From Pseudomonas sp. UYIF39 (lineage in GTDB: Bacteria; Pseudomonadota; Gammaproteobacteria; Pseudomonadales; Pseudomonadaceae), in NCBI RefSeq assembly GCF_029963765.1, contig NZ_JALBYU010000007.1, positions 1-64,000 of the forward strand: a stretch of DNA of 64,000 nucleotides, given 5' to 3'. Each line of letters starts with the position of its first letter. The first letter of the stretch is position 1. Below are positions 37,801 to 45,328 of the stretch, in pieces. Position numbers and translations under genes: made by a program. Below the pieces are notes generated by a model. It was given only the letters and a program-made list of their open reading frames with translations. It was not told the DNA's origin and searched no databases.

Positions 37801-37833
37801 CTGATTGAGGGTGAAGCGCTTTAGCTCATACAT
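31888..37833 (-). CDS. secreted RTX protein with animal-type heme peroxidase domain
   Basis: A 1981-aa protein. Residues about 200-900 form an animal (XPO-type) heme peroxidase: GQFFDHGLDFINK carries the predicted distal His (His236) and AFRFGHSQLRE the proximal His (His632). The usual catalytic Arg in the REHN motif appears replaced by Glu518 (HVFHEDHNVQL). Three clusters of RTX nonapeptides (GGxGxDxxx, for example GGDGNDVIYGGD) follow, which bind calcium outside the cell, then the C-terminal secretion end. No N-terminal signal peptide. A type I system encoded at 40404-44832 is the obvious exporter. From memory it resembles the secreted calcium-binding peroxidase PP2561 of P. putida. The start has a GGAG site. 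Confidence 0.9.
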   Translation of the reverse strand: MYELKRFTLNQNDISFLEQQVTFPTIHVVGYNAAGEPLYGYSGSDGNVHVLGILGSFNPLDIPAGETRWYNGARDPIGLRDVSGHFNNLTQDGQAWGSFGQNFIRLTHSDYTHYVHQNLGNAALAGPGVPVGATPMTDSSSLYSDPTASLVDYTPRMISQTIVRGGVTFATDTNGHIQHTATGVAIVTNPGILGTIGEVDTTSPDSGQYYIRNQNTVSGDPSTTGWFTLFGQFFDHGLDFINKPNQNATITIPLAPNDPLYGSIGPDGQPVYSIKVHRASVSEVDGQGQAQYVNLDSPYIDQNQTYGSNDAVTQLLRQWVADPNHPGQSIAGAALFDGTTLSDDAAWTLNGVLTHQTLPTLSELRAHVLATGRDDLTWDDIANFRVRDANGHVLDADPNTAGVQVVYTREAILLDMNPHFDDLHIDQAKLMSLDPLIKSITFDANNPYGMVFNYDSGSKNLFSFVNFADFSISAAPGSADFAVANELLLQSVGDHYIAGDGRVNENFGLTAIHHVFHEDHNVQLINLQNEVLGQTDVNVRHNWQVHVSNGSGGFYTDANGNFTLADGVTVSWDQDKLFYAAKLTVEMEYQHVAIDQYARLITPDLPEFVTYDSGINTNISLEYGQAAFRFGHSQLRETIDALEKNAGGYDLTGAITHYALEQAFLNPGGFADIGPTAIALGMTRQISNEIDEFVTPALQQGLLGQPLDLATINLARGRDLGLPTLNQARQQIHDALIAERASPAGAQHHTNLIVDGLTPYTSWSDFANNMIHPESLVNFIAAYSFDGDKAHAQAIIDADVSGVTVNYAGGSVTAEQAAYFLSGAADANGNHVAGYDGYNAIDLWIGGLAEKHVYTGQLGTTFNAIFEDQMERLMDGDRFYYLFRLDLGLPAMTNLNEQVVTEQFKDIIERTTDARHLAGDVFGYADSYIELSYTDSGASATAYKSEHKYGTLIATNHMGVYSTGGGGGIGGNGLLISLASPETHATQTYIRDYRLDQGQNPDGTAAVGYNSHEVLVGTDYNDWLDAGDGDDTIYGEGGDDILDGKSGADHIYGGDGNDVIYGGDIEDFLDGGEGDDTIYAGTSAGALDVVIGGGGNDHLYGEAGIDEIYGGAGNDYIDAGGDTDLVHGGDGNDEIYGGDGPDILFGEDGDDIISGGSTGDQEFGGAGDDILLPGLGGAPGQGDGDEALGDVGFDIAAFSDVNIALDAAADLNNQNIVAAPGTAVLFQPFNALLTDIEGLVGSRFSDSRPNTVTPANTLAGLIGNATENWLIGGSGDDVSQGNGGNDVIVGDSIKLADLNHLLASQGFAEHFTGLQAARPDFILGDNHQAAGTADGAADTAIYSGNYANYSITKFTDTRPGGELITAFKVVDLRVGAANIDGTDIVIGVEKLRFADRTVNLNITNHLPTGNVVLSGYATAPTTPSRPVPAQYRLTANTSAIQDADGLPGPSGFSYQWQALVGATWLSIAGANASTFAPTSAQFGQQLRVVTTYTDNSGTVEQLTSDPSEAVGRFIEGTNSFFFGDTLNGTSYQDILLGYSGNDVLNGGAGADLLDGGTGNDTMRGNAGNDTYMVNANGDVVQENLNEGTDTVMSSVSYTLGANVENLTLLGSNNINGTGNALDNVITGNSGNNQLSGLAGNDTVFGEAGNDTMLASLNDGNDHYDGGTGTDTYDLSATSAPATVDLLVGTSTSTQTGNDSLTGIENVTGSSGDDHIQGDGVSNVLQGQGGNDWMDGGSGDDTLVGGQGLDSLFGGLGNDTFRASANDGNDSYDGGGDTDTYDLSGTSANATVNLSTGLASSSQTGNDTLTGVENVIGSSGTNSLTGDNANNALTGQGSIDTLSGGGGADTLTGNGNRDTLTGGAGADMFVFSSINDSGTSAASRDVITDFAQGTDHIDLSLIDARTSGAGSAGNQDFTFLGEWNGAGTEFNNQAQLKYHFVNVGGVDHTYVEGNVNSGSGADFQIDLVGHIALTASDFVGVV

Positions 37834-37906
37834 GGCAATCTCCAGATATCCGTTGAGGTGCAGGGTTTTCTAACCGACTTATCACGATGATCAGGGAACC
37901 GAACCA

Positions 37907-39394
37907 ATGGCAAAAGATGCAAAAGTCGAATCAAAAAACGAGACTTTTGTCGGTGATCGGATTGAGACTTTGGTCGAGCCTCCCCCGGCTAACGAGGGTG
38001 GTCGCAAGGCAATCTGGCGCACCCGGTTCAAGGCCCGGGCGCGCAACCTCAGCCGCTCTACGCAGTTCGTGATTGCCGCCGCACTGATCCTGGGACTGAC
38101 GATGTTTTTTGTCGGCAAACTGGTGAGTGCGCGAATAGAGCGGGCTGCTGTGCAAAGCGCAGCAGAGGCCGGCGCCCACTACATGGAAGCATTTCTGGAA
38201 CCCTATGTTCAGGAGATGAGTCGCGATAACGGACTGTCGCCCTCAAGCGTCAAATCCCTGGACCGCCTGATGGAAAGCCGTTCGCTGAAACGGCACATCG
38301 TCTCGATCAAGATCTGGCGTGCGGACGGCACAGTGGTTTACAGCACCGACAAATCGATCACCAATCACAAATTCCCGATGGATGAAATCGCCGATGCGCT
38401 CAAGGGCAACGTGGTCACCGACCTTGAGAACCTGGATCAGGAAGAGAACAAATTCGAGCGAAAGCTGAACGTGCCGCTCTATGAAATTTATGCGCCGCTG
38501 CGAGAGTTCAACACCGGGAAAATCATCGCGGTGGGCGAATTCTATGAAATGGCGGCAAGCCTGGAGCAGGAAATCAACCGGATCCGCCAGCAAGTGTGGA
38601 TGGTCGTCGGGGCCGCAACGCTGGCGATGTTGACGTTGCTGTTCTTCCTGGTTCGACGCGGCGACAAGATCATCCAGCGCCAGCAAGTAGCGTTGCGGTT
38701 AAGACTGCTGGAGCAAACCCGGTTGCACATCAGCAATGCCGTGCTTCAGCGCAAGATGACCACGGCGACTCAAGAGTTTTCACGCATCAACGAGCTCACC
38801 CTGCGCCGTATCGGAGCAGACCTGCACGATGGCCCGGCTCAATTGCTGACGCTGATTCTGATCCGCCTCGATGACCTGGCTGAAAACTGCACGGCGGTCG
38901 ATCAGGAGTCCCTGGAAACCATCCGCGGTGCCGCCACCGATGCGTTACGTGAGGTGCGGGATCTGTCGCGGGGGTTGGCACTTCCGGAAATCAATGACCT
39001 GAGTCTGCCGGAGGAGTTGCAACTGGTGGCGCAGCGACACGAGCAACGCACCGGCACCAAGGTCAAATTAACGCTGGGGCCGCTGCCCGAGGTTACGTCA
39101 CTGCCACTCAAACTCTGTCTTTACCGGTTTGTGCAGGAAACCCTCAACAACGCCTACCGCCATGCCCAAGGTCAAGGCCAAGCCATCACCGCCGATTACA
39201 TCGACGGGCTGTTATGCATCAGCGTCAAGGACAGTGGGCCGGGCATGGCGGCTGACGCCATGGTGGTCGAGACAGAGGGCAGAACCCGACTGGGGCTGGC
39301 CGGTTTGCGCTATCGTGTTGAATCTTTGGGCGGGCTGTTCAGCATCGAATCGTCCATCGCAGGCACGTTGGTGAATGCACAATTCAAGCTCTAG
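37907..39394 (+). CDS. sensor histidine kinase (HisKA_3, NarX-like)
   Basis: A 495-aa kinase. After a polar 60-residue tail come helix 1 (near residues 63-79), a periplasmic sensor domain, helix 2 (near 232-250) and a coiled segment. The phosphorylation motif RRIGADLHDGPAQLLTL is that of HisKA_3 kinases, and the ATP part ends SVKDSGPGMAAD and GRTRLGLAGLRYRVE. It is divergent from the peroxidase gene, with a 73-bp gap, and convergent with its probable partner regulator at 39407. The set likely controls the peroxidase and its exporter. Confidence 0.9.
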   Translation: MAKDAKVESKNETFVGDRIETLVEPPPANEGGRKAIWRTRFKARARNLSRSTQFVIAAALILGLTMFFVGKLVSARIERAAVQSAAEAGAHYMEAFLEPYVQEMSRDNGLSPSSVKSLDRLMESRSLKRHIVSIKIWRADGTVVYSTDKSITNHKFPMDEIADALKGNVVTDLENLDQEENKFERKLNVPLYEIYAPLREFNTGKIIAVGEFYEMAASLEQEINRIRQQVWMVVGAATLAMLTLLFFLVRRGDKIIQRQQVALRLRLLEQTRLHISNAVLQRKMTTATQEFSRINELTLRRIGADLHDGPAQLLTLILIRLDDLAENCTAVDQESLETIRGAATDALREVRDLSRGLALPEINDLSLPEELQLVAQRHEQRTGTKVKLTLGPLPEVTSLPLKLCLYRFVQETLNNAYRHAQGQGQAITADYIDGLLCISVKDSGPGMAADAMVVETEGRTRLGLAGLRYRVESLGGLFSIESSIAGTLVNAQFKL

Positions 39395-39406
39395 TCAGGA
39401 GCCACC

Positions 39407-40090
39407 CTAGGCATCGGCGTGAGTACCCGCCCCGATGTGCAGGCGCCCTACGGCCTCGCGTTCCCAATAACGCCGAAGGGCCGTTACCGCCTCGACACGA
39501 TTGCGTGCATGCAGCTTCTGCATCACGCAGGTCATGTAGTACTTGACGGTTTTTTCGCTGATCAACAGCTTTGATGCCACTTCCTTATTAGTCAGGCCCT
39601 TTGAGACCTCACGAATGATCTGTTCCTCTCGATGGGTGAGGTCGATCTTGCGAACTTCGGCTTCATGTTTCTTGAAGTTGCTTAACAGCTTATTGGCAAA
39701 TTCGGGGGTGATGTAAGTATCGCCCCTGGCGATCGAACGGATCGCCAGCACCAGATCCGGCCCACTCACACCTTTCAAAACATAGCCGCGCGCACCGGCT
39801 TCAAGCGCCGAATAGGCGTCATCTTCAGACTCCGAAACCGTCAGCATCAGCACCTTTACGTCCGGTAGCTGGGTGGAAATGAACCGCACGGCGGCAAACA
39901 CATCGCCCGGCATATTGACGTCCATCAACATCACATCTGGTCTCATTCGTATAGCGATGGTCCGCGCTTCATCCGCGCTGCCACCCTGCTCCACGACTTG
40001 GAAATCCGCCCTTTTCCTCAGCGTATTGGCAACGCCTTCACGCAACAAAGGATGATCATCGGCAATGCCAATCCGGATGTATGGGTTCAT
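39407..40090 (-). CDS. LuxR/NarL-family response regulator
   Basis: A 227-aa regulator with receiver domain (phosphoacceptor Asp in DVMLMDVNMPGDVF, KGVSGPDL region) and a C-terminal LuxR helix-turn-helix (LTHREEQIIREVSKGLTNKEVASKLLISEKTVKYYM). It pairs with the convergent HisKA_3 kinase 12 bp away and is divergent from the type I secretion operon. Confidence 0.9.
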   Translation of the reverse strand: MNPYIRIGIADDHPLLREGVANTLRKRADFQVVEQGGSADEARTIAIRMRPDVMLMDVNMPGDVFAAVRFISTQLPDVKVLMLTVSESEDDAYSALEAGARGYVLKGVSGPDLVLAIRSIARGDTYITPEFANKLLSNFKKHEAEVRKIDLTHREEQIIREVSKGLTNKEVASKLLISEKTVKYYMTCVMQKLHARNRVEAVTALRRYWEREAVGRLHIGAGTHADA

Positions 40091-40403
40091 GACAAGCTCC
40101 TGAAAGGACCAAGTATTCGAATACTCATTGATTAATAGCAGGTAACCCGCAAGGAAGCTGGACGCCGGTCGGAAGTGCCGCAGGATTCGCCATCAAAATT
40201 AGACTTAAGTCGGGCTATTTTCACCCGTCAATAAGCAATCATCATTACAACCACCCCAAAACAATACGCCAACCTATTGTTTTTAAAAGCCGCAAAAAGC
40301 GTCAAAAAAACATCTGCACTAAAAACCCAGGTCGCCCCTTCATCCGACCAACAGTCGTTCCCCTACGCTAAGGTACATAAATCCACGGCACGGGGACCTT
40401 CCG
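40091..40403. promoter_or_regulatory. divergent intergenic region before the secretion operon
   Basis: 313 bp between the response-regulator gene and the type I ATPase gene, more AT-rich than its surroundings. It must contain the promoters of both units. I do not see a single decisive operator or small gene. The 3' half contains several A-rich tracts (CCCCAAAACAA, GTCAAAAAAAC) that could bend DNA. Confidence 0.4.
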
Positions 40404-42140
40404 ATGGCCAAGAAAACCCAGCAGCGATCCGAGATAGCCGAGGTTCTTTTTCGGCTGCGCCATACGTTCTATTCGCTGGCCGGGTTCAGTGGTGTCATCA
40501 ACGTGCTGATGCTGGCGCCGGCTATCTACATGCTGCAGGTCTATGACCGGGCGCTGGTCAGCAGCAATGTCACGACGCTGCTGATGCTGACCCTTCTGAT
40601 GATCGGTTTGTACACCTTGCTGGCCATGCTGGAAGTGGTGCGCACCCGCGTGCTGATCCGGGTGGGCAACCGGCTGGACATGGCCCTGAACCGTCGTGTC
40701 TTTACCGCCGCGTTCGAGCGCAACTTGCAGCGCGCCGGAGGCAACCCGGCCCAGGCCCTGCAAGACCTGGCGCAGGTACGGCAATTTCTGACCGGCAATG
40801 GCTTATTCGCGTTCTTCGATGCGCCGTGGACGCCTATTTACCTGTTCGTCGCCTACTTGATCCACCCGTTGCTCGGCATCGTCACCCTGTGCGGTTCGCT
40901 GATTCTGGTGTCCCTGACCTGGCTCACTGAAGTCGCCACCAAAAAGCCGTTGAACGAGGCAAATCTGGCGTCACAAATCTCGGGCACCTTCGCCAACAAC
41001 AATCTACGCAACGCCGAAGTCATCGAAGCCATGGGCATGTTGCCAGCTATCACCCAACGCTGGTTCGGCAGTCACCTGCGGATTCTGGAGATGCAAACCC
41101 TGGCCTCCGACCGGGCAGCCTACATCAGTGGCCTGGGGCGTTTCGTGCGGATCACCCTGCAATCACTGATCCTCGGTACCGGCGCCTTGTTAGCGATCGA
41201 AGGCTCGATTACGCCGGGCATGATGATCGCTTGCTCAATCCTCAGCGGCCGCGCGCTAGCACCGGTGGAGCAACTGATCGGCGCCTGGAAGCAACTGCTG
41301 ACCAGCCGTCGCGCCTGGTCGCGGCTCAAGCAACTGCTGCAAGAATTTGCGCCCCGAGCCGATTCAATGAAGCTGCAACGGCCATTGGGCATGCTTTCGG
41401 TGGAGCATCTGCACGCCGGGGCGCCGGGTATGAGCCAATCGATCATTCGCGGGCCGAACTTCAGCCTGTCGCCGGGCGAATCCTTGGGCATCATCGGCCC
41501 GTCCGCGTCAGGCAAATCAACCCTGGCACGCCTGCTGGTGGGGATCTGGCCGGCACAAAGTGGCAAGGTGCGGCTCGACGGTGTGGACGTCTACCTGTGG
41601 AACAAGGAAGAACTCGGCCCCTGGATCGGTTACCTGCCCCAGGACGTAGAACTGTTCGAAGGCACCATCGCCGACAACATCGCCCGCTTCGGCGAGGTCG
41701 ACAGTGACGCGGTGATCGTGGCGGCCAAACGGGCCGGTGTGCACGACATGATCCTGCGCTTTGCCCATGGTTACGACACCACCCTGGATGTCGACGGCAA
41801 CCCGCTGTCCGGTGGGCAACGCCAGCGCATCGGCCTGGCCCGTGCGCTATACGGCGAGCCGTCGATCATCGTGCTTGATGAACCGAACGCCAACCTCGAC
41901 GACGCCGGGGAAAAAGCCCTGATCGAGGTACTTGAAGACCTCAAATCCCGGGGGTGCACCACGGTGCTGATCAGCCACCGCCCGAGCATCCTCGGCACCG
42001 TCGACAAAGTCCTGATGCTGCGTGAAGGCAGCACGCAATTGTTCGGCCCCAGGGACGAAGTGTTTGCTGCACTGCGTCAAACCAGCGTGCTACCGACCGT
42101 GGGCGCACCGACCCTGTCAGCCGTTCGCGGGAGAGAATAA
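40404..42140 (+). CDS. type I secretion ABC transporter (AprD/PrtD-like)
   Basis: A 578-aa inner-membrane exporter: six-helix membrane domain, then an ATPase with Walker A IIGPSASGKST, signature LSGGQRQRIGLARALYG and Walker B IIVLDEPNANLD. There is no C39 peptidase domain, as in exporters of proteases, lipases and other RTX proteins. It is the first gene of a tight operon with the adaptor and outer-membrane genes (zero spacing to the adaptor) and is the expected exporter of the RTX peroxidase. Confidence 0.92.
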   Translation: MAKKTQQRSEIAEVLFRLRHTFYSLAGFSGVINVLMLAPAIYMLQVYDRALVSSNVTTLLMLTLLMIGLYTLLAMLEVVRTRVLIRVGNRLDMALNRRVFTAAFERNLQRAGGNPAQALQDLAQVRQFLTGNGLFAFFDAPWTPIYLFVAYLIHPLLGIVTLCGSLILVSLTWLTEVATKKPLNEANLASQISGTFANNNLRNAEVIEAMGMLPAITQRWFGSHLRILEMQTLASDRAAYISGLGRFVRITLQSLILGTGALLAIEGSITPGMMIACSILSGRALAPVEQLIGAWKQLLTSRRAWSRLKQLLQEFAPRADSMKLQRPLGMLSVEHLHAGAPGMSQSIIRGPNFSLSPGESLGIIGPSASGKSTLARLLVGIWPAQSGKVRLDGVDVYLWNKEELGPWIGYLPQDVELFEGTIADNIARFGEVDSDAVIVAAKRAGVHDMILRFAHGYDTTLDVDGNPLSGGQRQRIGLARALYGEPSIIVLDEPNANLDDAGEKALIEVLEDLKSRGCTTVLISHRPSILGTVDKVLMLREGSTQLFGPRDEVFAALRQTSVLPTVGAPTLSAVRGRE

Positions 42141-43487
42141 ATGGGCGCCTTGAGTCTCGATCCGCGTAGCCAGGAGTTGGTGCGCGCAGCGGCCAATATC
42201 GATGTCGACGACCATCGCCCGGTACGTTGGGGCGTGATGCTGGTGATCCTCGGCTTTGGCGGATTTCTGCTCTGGTCATGGCTGGCACCGCTGGACGCCG
42301 GCATCGTCGCCACTGCAACGGTCAAGGTCACCAGCAACCGCAAAGCCATCCAGCACCTCACCGGCGGCAGCGTCGAAGCGATTCTGGTGCGCGAAGGCGA
42401 CAGCGTCAGCAAGGATCAGGAACTGGTGCGGCTTGACGCCACCCAGGCACGCTCGGAACAAGGGGTGGTGAACGCGCAGTACATCGCCACCAAAGCAATG
42501 GAAGACCGCCTGGAGGCCGAACGCGACGGCGCCGCCGATGTGGTCTTCGACCCTGCCATGTTGCAGCGCTACATCGGCAACGATCACCTGAACGACGCCA
42601 TCAACCTGCAACGTGAACTATTCGTCACACGCCGTACCAGCCTTGAGGGCGAGATTGGCATCCTGCGTGAGTCGCTCAACTCCGCCGAAGCACAGATCAA
42701 GGGTTTGCAGCACATCTACAGCGCCCGCTCGGAGCAACTCGGGTTTCTCAATCAGGAGCTCGTCGGGGTCCGCCAACTCGCCGCCGAAGGCTATGTACCC
42801 CGCAACCATATGCTCGAACTCGAACGCACCGGGTCTGACCTCAACGCCTCGCAAGCCGACAACCTCAACAACATTGCCAGGGTGCGGGGCCAGGTCACCG
42901 ATATCAAGCTGCACATCCTTCAGCGCAAGTTCGACTATCGCAAGGAAGTGCAGTCGCTATTGGCCGACGTGCAAAAAGAAAACAGCGCCCTCACCGACCG
43001 TTTGCAGGCCCTGGATTATCAGGTCCGGCACACGGTAATCCGCTCGCCCATCGACGGTATTGTCCAGGGCCTGAACGTGTCGACCATCGGCGGCGTGATT
43101 GCTCCCGGGTTCAAGATCATGGAAATCGTGCCAGCCCACGAACCGTTACAGATCGATGCGATGATTCCGGTGCAAGCCATCGACCGCATGACGCCTGGCC
43201 TGCCGGTGACCATCTCGTTCCCCGCGTTCAATCACGTGCAAACACCGAACATTCCGGGCCAGGTGCTGACCATTTCCGCCGACCGCCTGGTTAGCGACGA
43301 CAATAAACAGCCCTATTACCTGGCACAGATCGAAGTGACGCCAGCCGGCATGGCCATGCTGAGCAGCAACCATATACGTGCGGGAATGCCCGCCTCGGTC
43401 ACCATCAAGACCGGTGAGCGCAACATGCTCAGCTACCTGTTGAAGCCGTTACTTGACCGCGTCAACAGCGCGTTCAAGGAGCAGTGA
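42141..43487 (+). CDS. type I secretion membrane-fusion protein (AprE/HlyD-like)
   Basis: A 448-aa adaptor. One helix near residues 37-57, then a lipoyl-like half motif (VTSNRKAIQHLTGGSVEAILVREGDSV), a long coiled-coil hairpin (residues about 105-290), and the second lipoyl half (VIRSPIDGIVQGLNVSTIGGVI), ending in the beta-barrel domain. It links the ATPase to the outer-membrane channel. Its start follows the ATPase stop directly. Confidence 0.92.
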   Translation: MGALSLDPRSQELVRAAANIDVDDHRPVRWGVMLVILGFGGFLLWSWLAPLDAGIVATATVKVTSNRKAIQHLTGGSVEAILVREGDSVSKDQELVRLDATQARSEQGVVNAQYIATKAMEDRLEAERDGAADVVFDPAMLQRYIGNDHLNDAINLQRELFVTRRTSLEGEIGILRESLNSAEAQIKGLQHIYSARSEQLGFLNQELVGVRQLAAEGYVPRNHMLELERTGSDLNASQADNLNNIARVRGQVTDIKLHILQRKFDYRKEVQSLLADVQKENSALTDRLQALDYQVRHTVIRSPIDGIVQGLNVSTIGGVIAPGFKIMEIVPAHEPLQIDAMIPVQAIDRMTPGLPVTISFPAFNHVQTPNIPGQVLTISADRLVSDDNKQPYYLAQIEVTPAGMAMLSSNHIRAGMPASVTIKTGERNMLSYLLKPLLDRVNSAFKEQ

Positions 43488-43488
43488 C

Positions 43489-44832
43489 GTGAGCAGCGGC
43501 CGTCGTATTGTTGGTTTCACCACGTTGCTGTGCCTGGCTCAGCCGGTGGCGGCGCTAGACCTGCGCGAATCCTGGAACTTGATGCAGTTCCAGGGCCCTA
43601 CCTACCTTTCTGCCGGGCACGAAAGAGATGCCGCCCTGGAAAACCGCGCTATTGGCCAATCCGGGCTGCTGCCGAAAATCGGCATTACCGCCTTCGACAA
43701 CCACATTAATGGCACGCAAAAACAACCGGACTTTTTCGGCAACAGCCAAACCAACGACCTGAACTACAACTCGCGGGGGGCGACCCTGCAACTACGCCAG
43801 CCGCTCTTCAACAAGCAGAAAACAGCCGAATATCGCCAAGGCAAATATCAGGCCGAGTACGGTGTGGCGGTGTTCGACAGCAAGGCGCAGGATGCCGCCG
43901 TGAAACTGGCCGGGCGCTACTTCGACGTACTGCTGGCCCACGAAACCGTGGTGCTGGCGACGGCCAAACTCAACTCTTTCAATGAACAAATGGCCTCAAC
44001 CCAACGACGCAAAGACCTGGGGGACGGCACCATCACCGACGTCGACGAAACGGCGGCCCGTCGCGACCTGGCCCAGGCCGAGTTGATCGAGGCCGAGGAC
44101 AGCGTGACCGTGGCCCGGCGTCTGTTGCAGGAATACCTGGGCCAGACGCCCGATGAAATCGCCACCCTGCAGGACACCTTCCCGACGCCTCCTCTGCAAC
44201 CCGACAACCTGCAGGAATGGATCATCCGCGCCGGCACCGACAACCCCTCGATCCGCGCCCGACGCTTGAACGTCAACACCGCCGATGAAGAAGTCGCCAA
44301 GGCCAAAGCCGGTCACTGGCCAACCCTTGATCTGGTGCTGGGTTACACCGCCGCCGACAGCGAAACCCTGTCGACCCAAAGCCAGCGCAACCGCTACAGC
44401 TCCGCCGGGGTGGAGCTGAACTTTCCGTTGTACAGCGGCGGCTACGTCAGCGCCCGCGCCCGTCAAAGTGTCGCCACCCGGGATCAGGCCGAAGAAGACC
44501 TGAACGCCACCCGCGAGGAAATCATCTCCGGCACCACCCGCGAATTTCGCGGGGTGCAGAGCGGTGCAGCGCGCATCCGCGCCCTGGAAAAAGCCGTCAA
44601 ATCCAGTGAGCGTTCACTGGAGTCCTCGAAAAAAAGCTTCCTCGCCGGCACCAGCACCAACGTTGACATCCTCAACGCCCAGGAACAGATCTACACCGCC
44701 CGCCGTGACCTGTTCGAAGCGAAACTGCGCTACCTGCTGGCCAAACTGCGGCTGGCTGCCAATGTGGGTGCGTTAGGGGATGACGACATCGCCAGTGCCA
44801 ATGCTTACCTGGGACCGAAGTTGTCGTTTTGA
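43489..44832 (+). CDS. type I secretion outer-membrane protein (AprF/TolC-like)
   Basis: A 447-aa TolC-family protein with a signal peptide (cut after AAL or similar near residue 24) and two repeats of the long helical pattern, for example AAVKLAGRYFDVLLAHETVVLA and ALEKAVKSSERSLESSKKSF. The start is GTG at 43489, with AAGGAG at 43476-43481 inside the adaptor gene; an earlier in-frame codon at 43453 has no ribosome site. It completes the secretion channel. Confidence 0.9.
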   Translation: MSSGRRIVGFTTLLCLAQPVAALDLRESWNLMQFQGPTYLSAGHERDAALENRAIGQSGLLPKIGITAFDNHINGTQKQPDFFGNSQTNDLNYNSRGATLQLRQPLFNKQKTAEYRQGKYQAEYGVAVFDSKAQDAAVKLAGRYFDVLLAHETVVLATAKLNSFNEQMASTQRRKDLGDGTITDVDETAARRDLAQAELIEAEDSVTVARRLLQEYLGQTPDEIATLQDTFPTPPLQPDNLQEWIIRAGTDNPSIRARRLNVNTADEEVAKAKAGHWPTLDLVLGYTAADSETLSTQSQRNRYSSAGVELNFPLYSGGYVSARARQSVATRDQAEEDLNATREEIISGTTREFRGVQSGAARIRALEKAVKSSERSLESSKKSFLAGTSTNVDILNAQEQIYTARRDLFEAKLRYLLAKLRLAANVGALGDDDIASANAYLGPKLSF

Positions 44833-44860
44833 GTTGAGCGGCTTGAGCAACGTCACCGAT

Positions 44861-45305
44861 CTATTCAATCGGCGCACTTAACGTTTTTCGTAGATAGATC
44901 GCAGACACCGGACATAAATGCTTGAACTGGGCTGTTTGGGTGATGGCGGCAGGCGCCTCCTGCCTGTCGACCCGTTCATAACCATTGGCTGCGAAAAAAC
45001 CGGCAGCCCCTTGCGTCAACAAGTGCAGTCGGAGTACGCCTTGGGAGGCCGCACACTGCTCCAGCGCAAGCAGCATCCGCTTGCCCAAACCTTTTCCACG
45101 ACGCTCATCACACACCACCAATGGAGCGAAGCAACATGTCGGGAGCCGAACCCTCCAGCCCTCCAAAAGCCACCCATTGGCCCGCCACTTCGAAACGGTA
45201 AAACTGCCGGTCAGGTTCACTGACATCGTCGCAGGGCAAATTCGCTCGGGTCAGCGCATCACGGAGATGATCCAGGCCGTTATCGTCTACTTTAATCATC
45301 TGCAT
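44861..45305 (-). pseudogene. frameshifted GNAT acetyltransferase (ArsN2-like)
   Basis: Two overlapping minus-strand frames together make one GNAT protein. The first (45305 to about 45120) encodes the N-terminal half to DMLLRS. The second (from about 45120 to 44861) continues LVVCDERRGKGLGKRML and LLTQGAAGFFAANGYERVDR, ending QFKHLCPVSAIYLRKTL. Joined, DMLLRSLVVCDERRGKG reads straight through, so a single-base change near 45118-45122 broke the frame. The pattern matches the arsenic-linked ArsN2 acetyltransferases in my recollection. It could be a true mutation or a sequencing error. Confidence 0.75.
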
Positions 45306-45328
45306 GTTCAGTACTTTTACCTCCTCGC

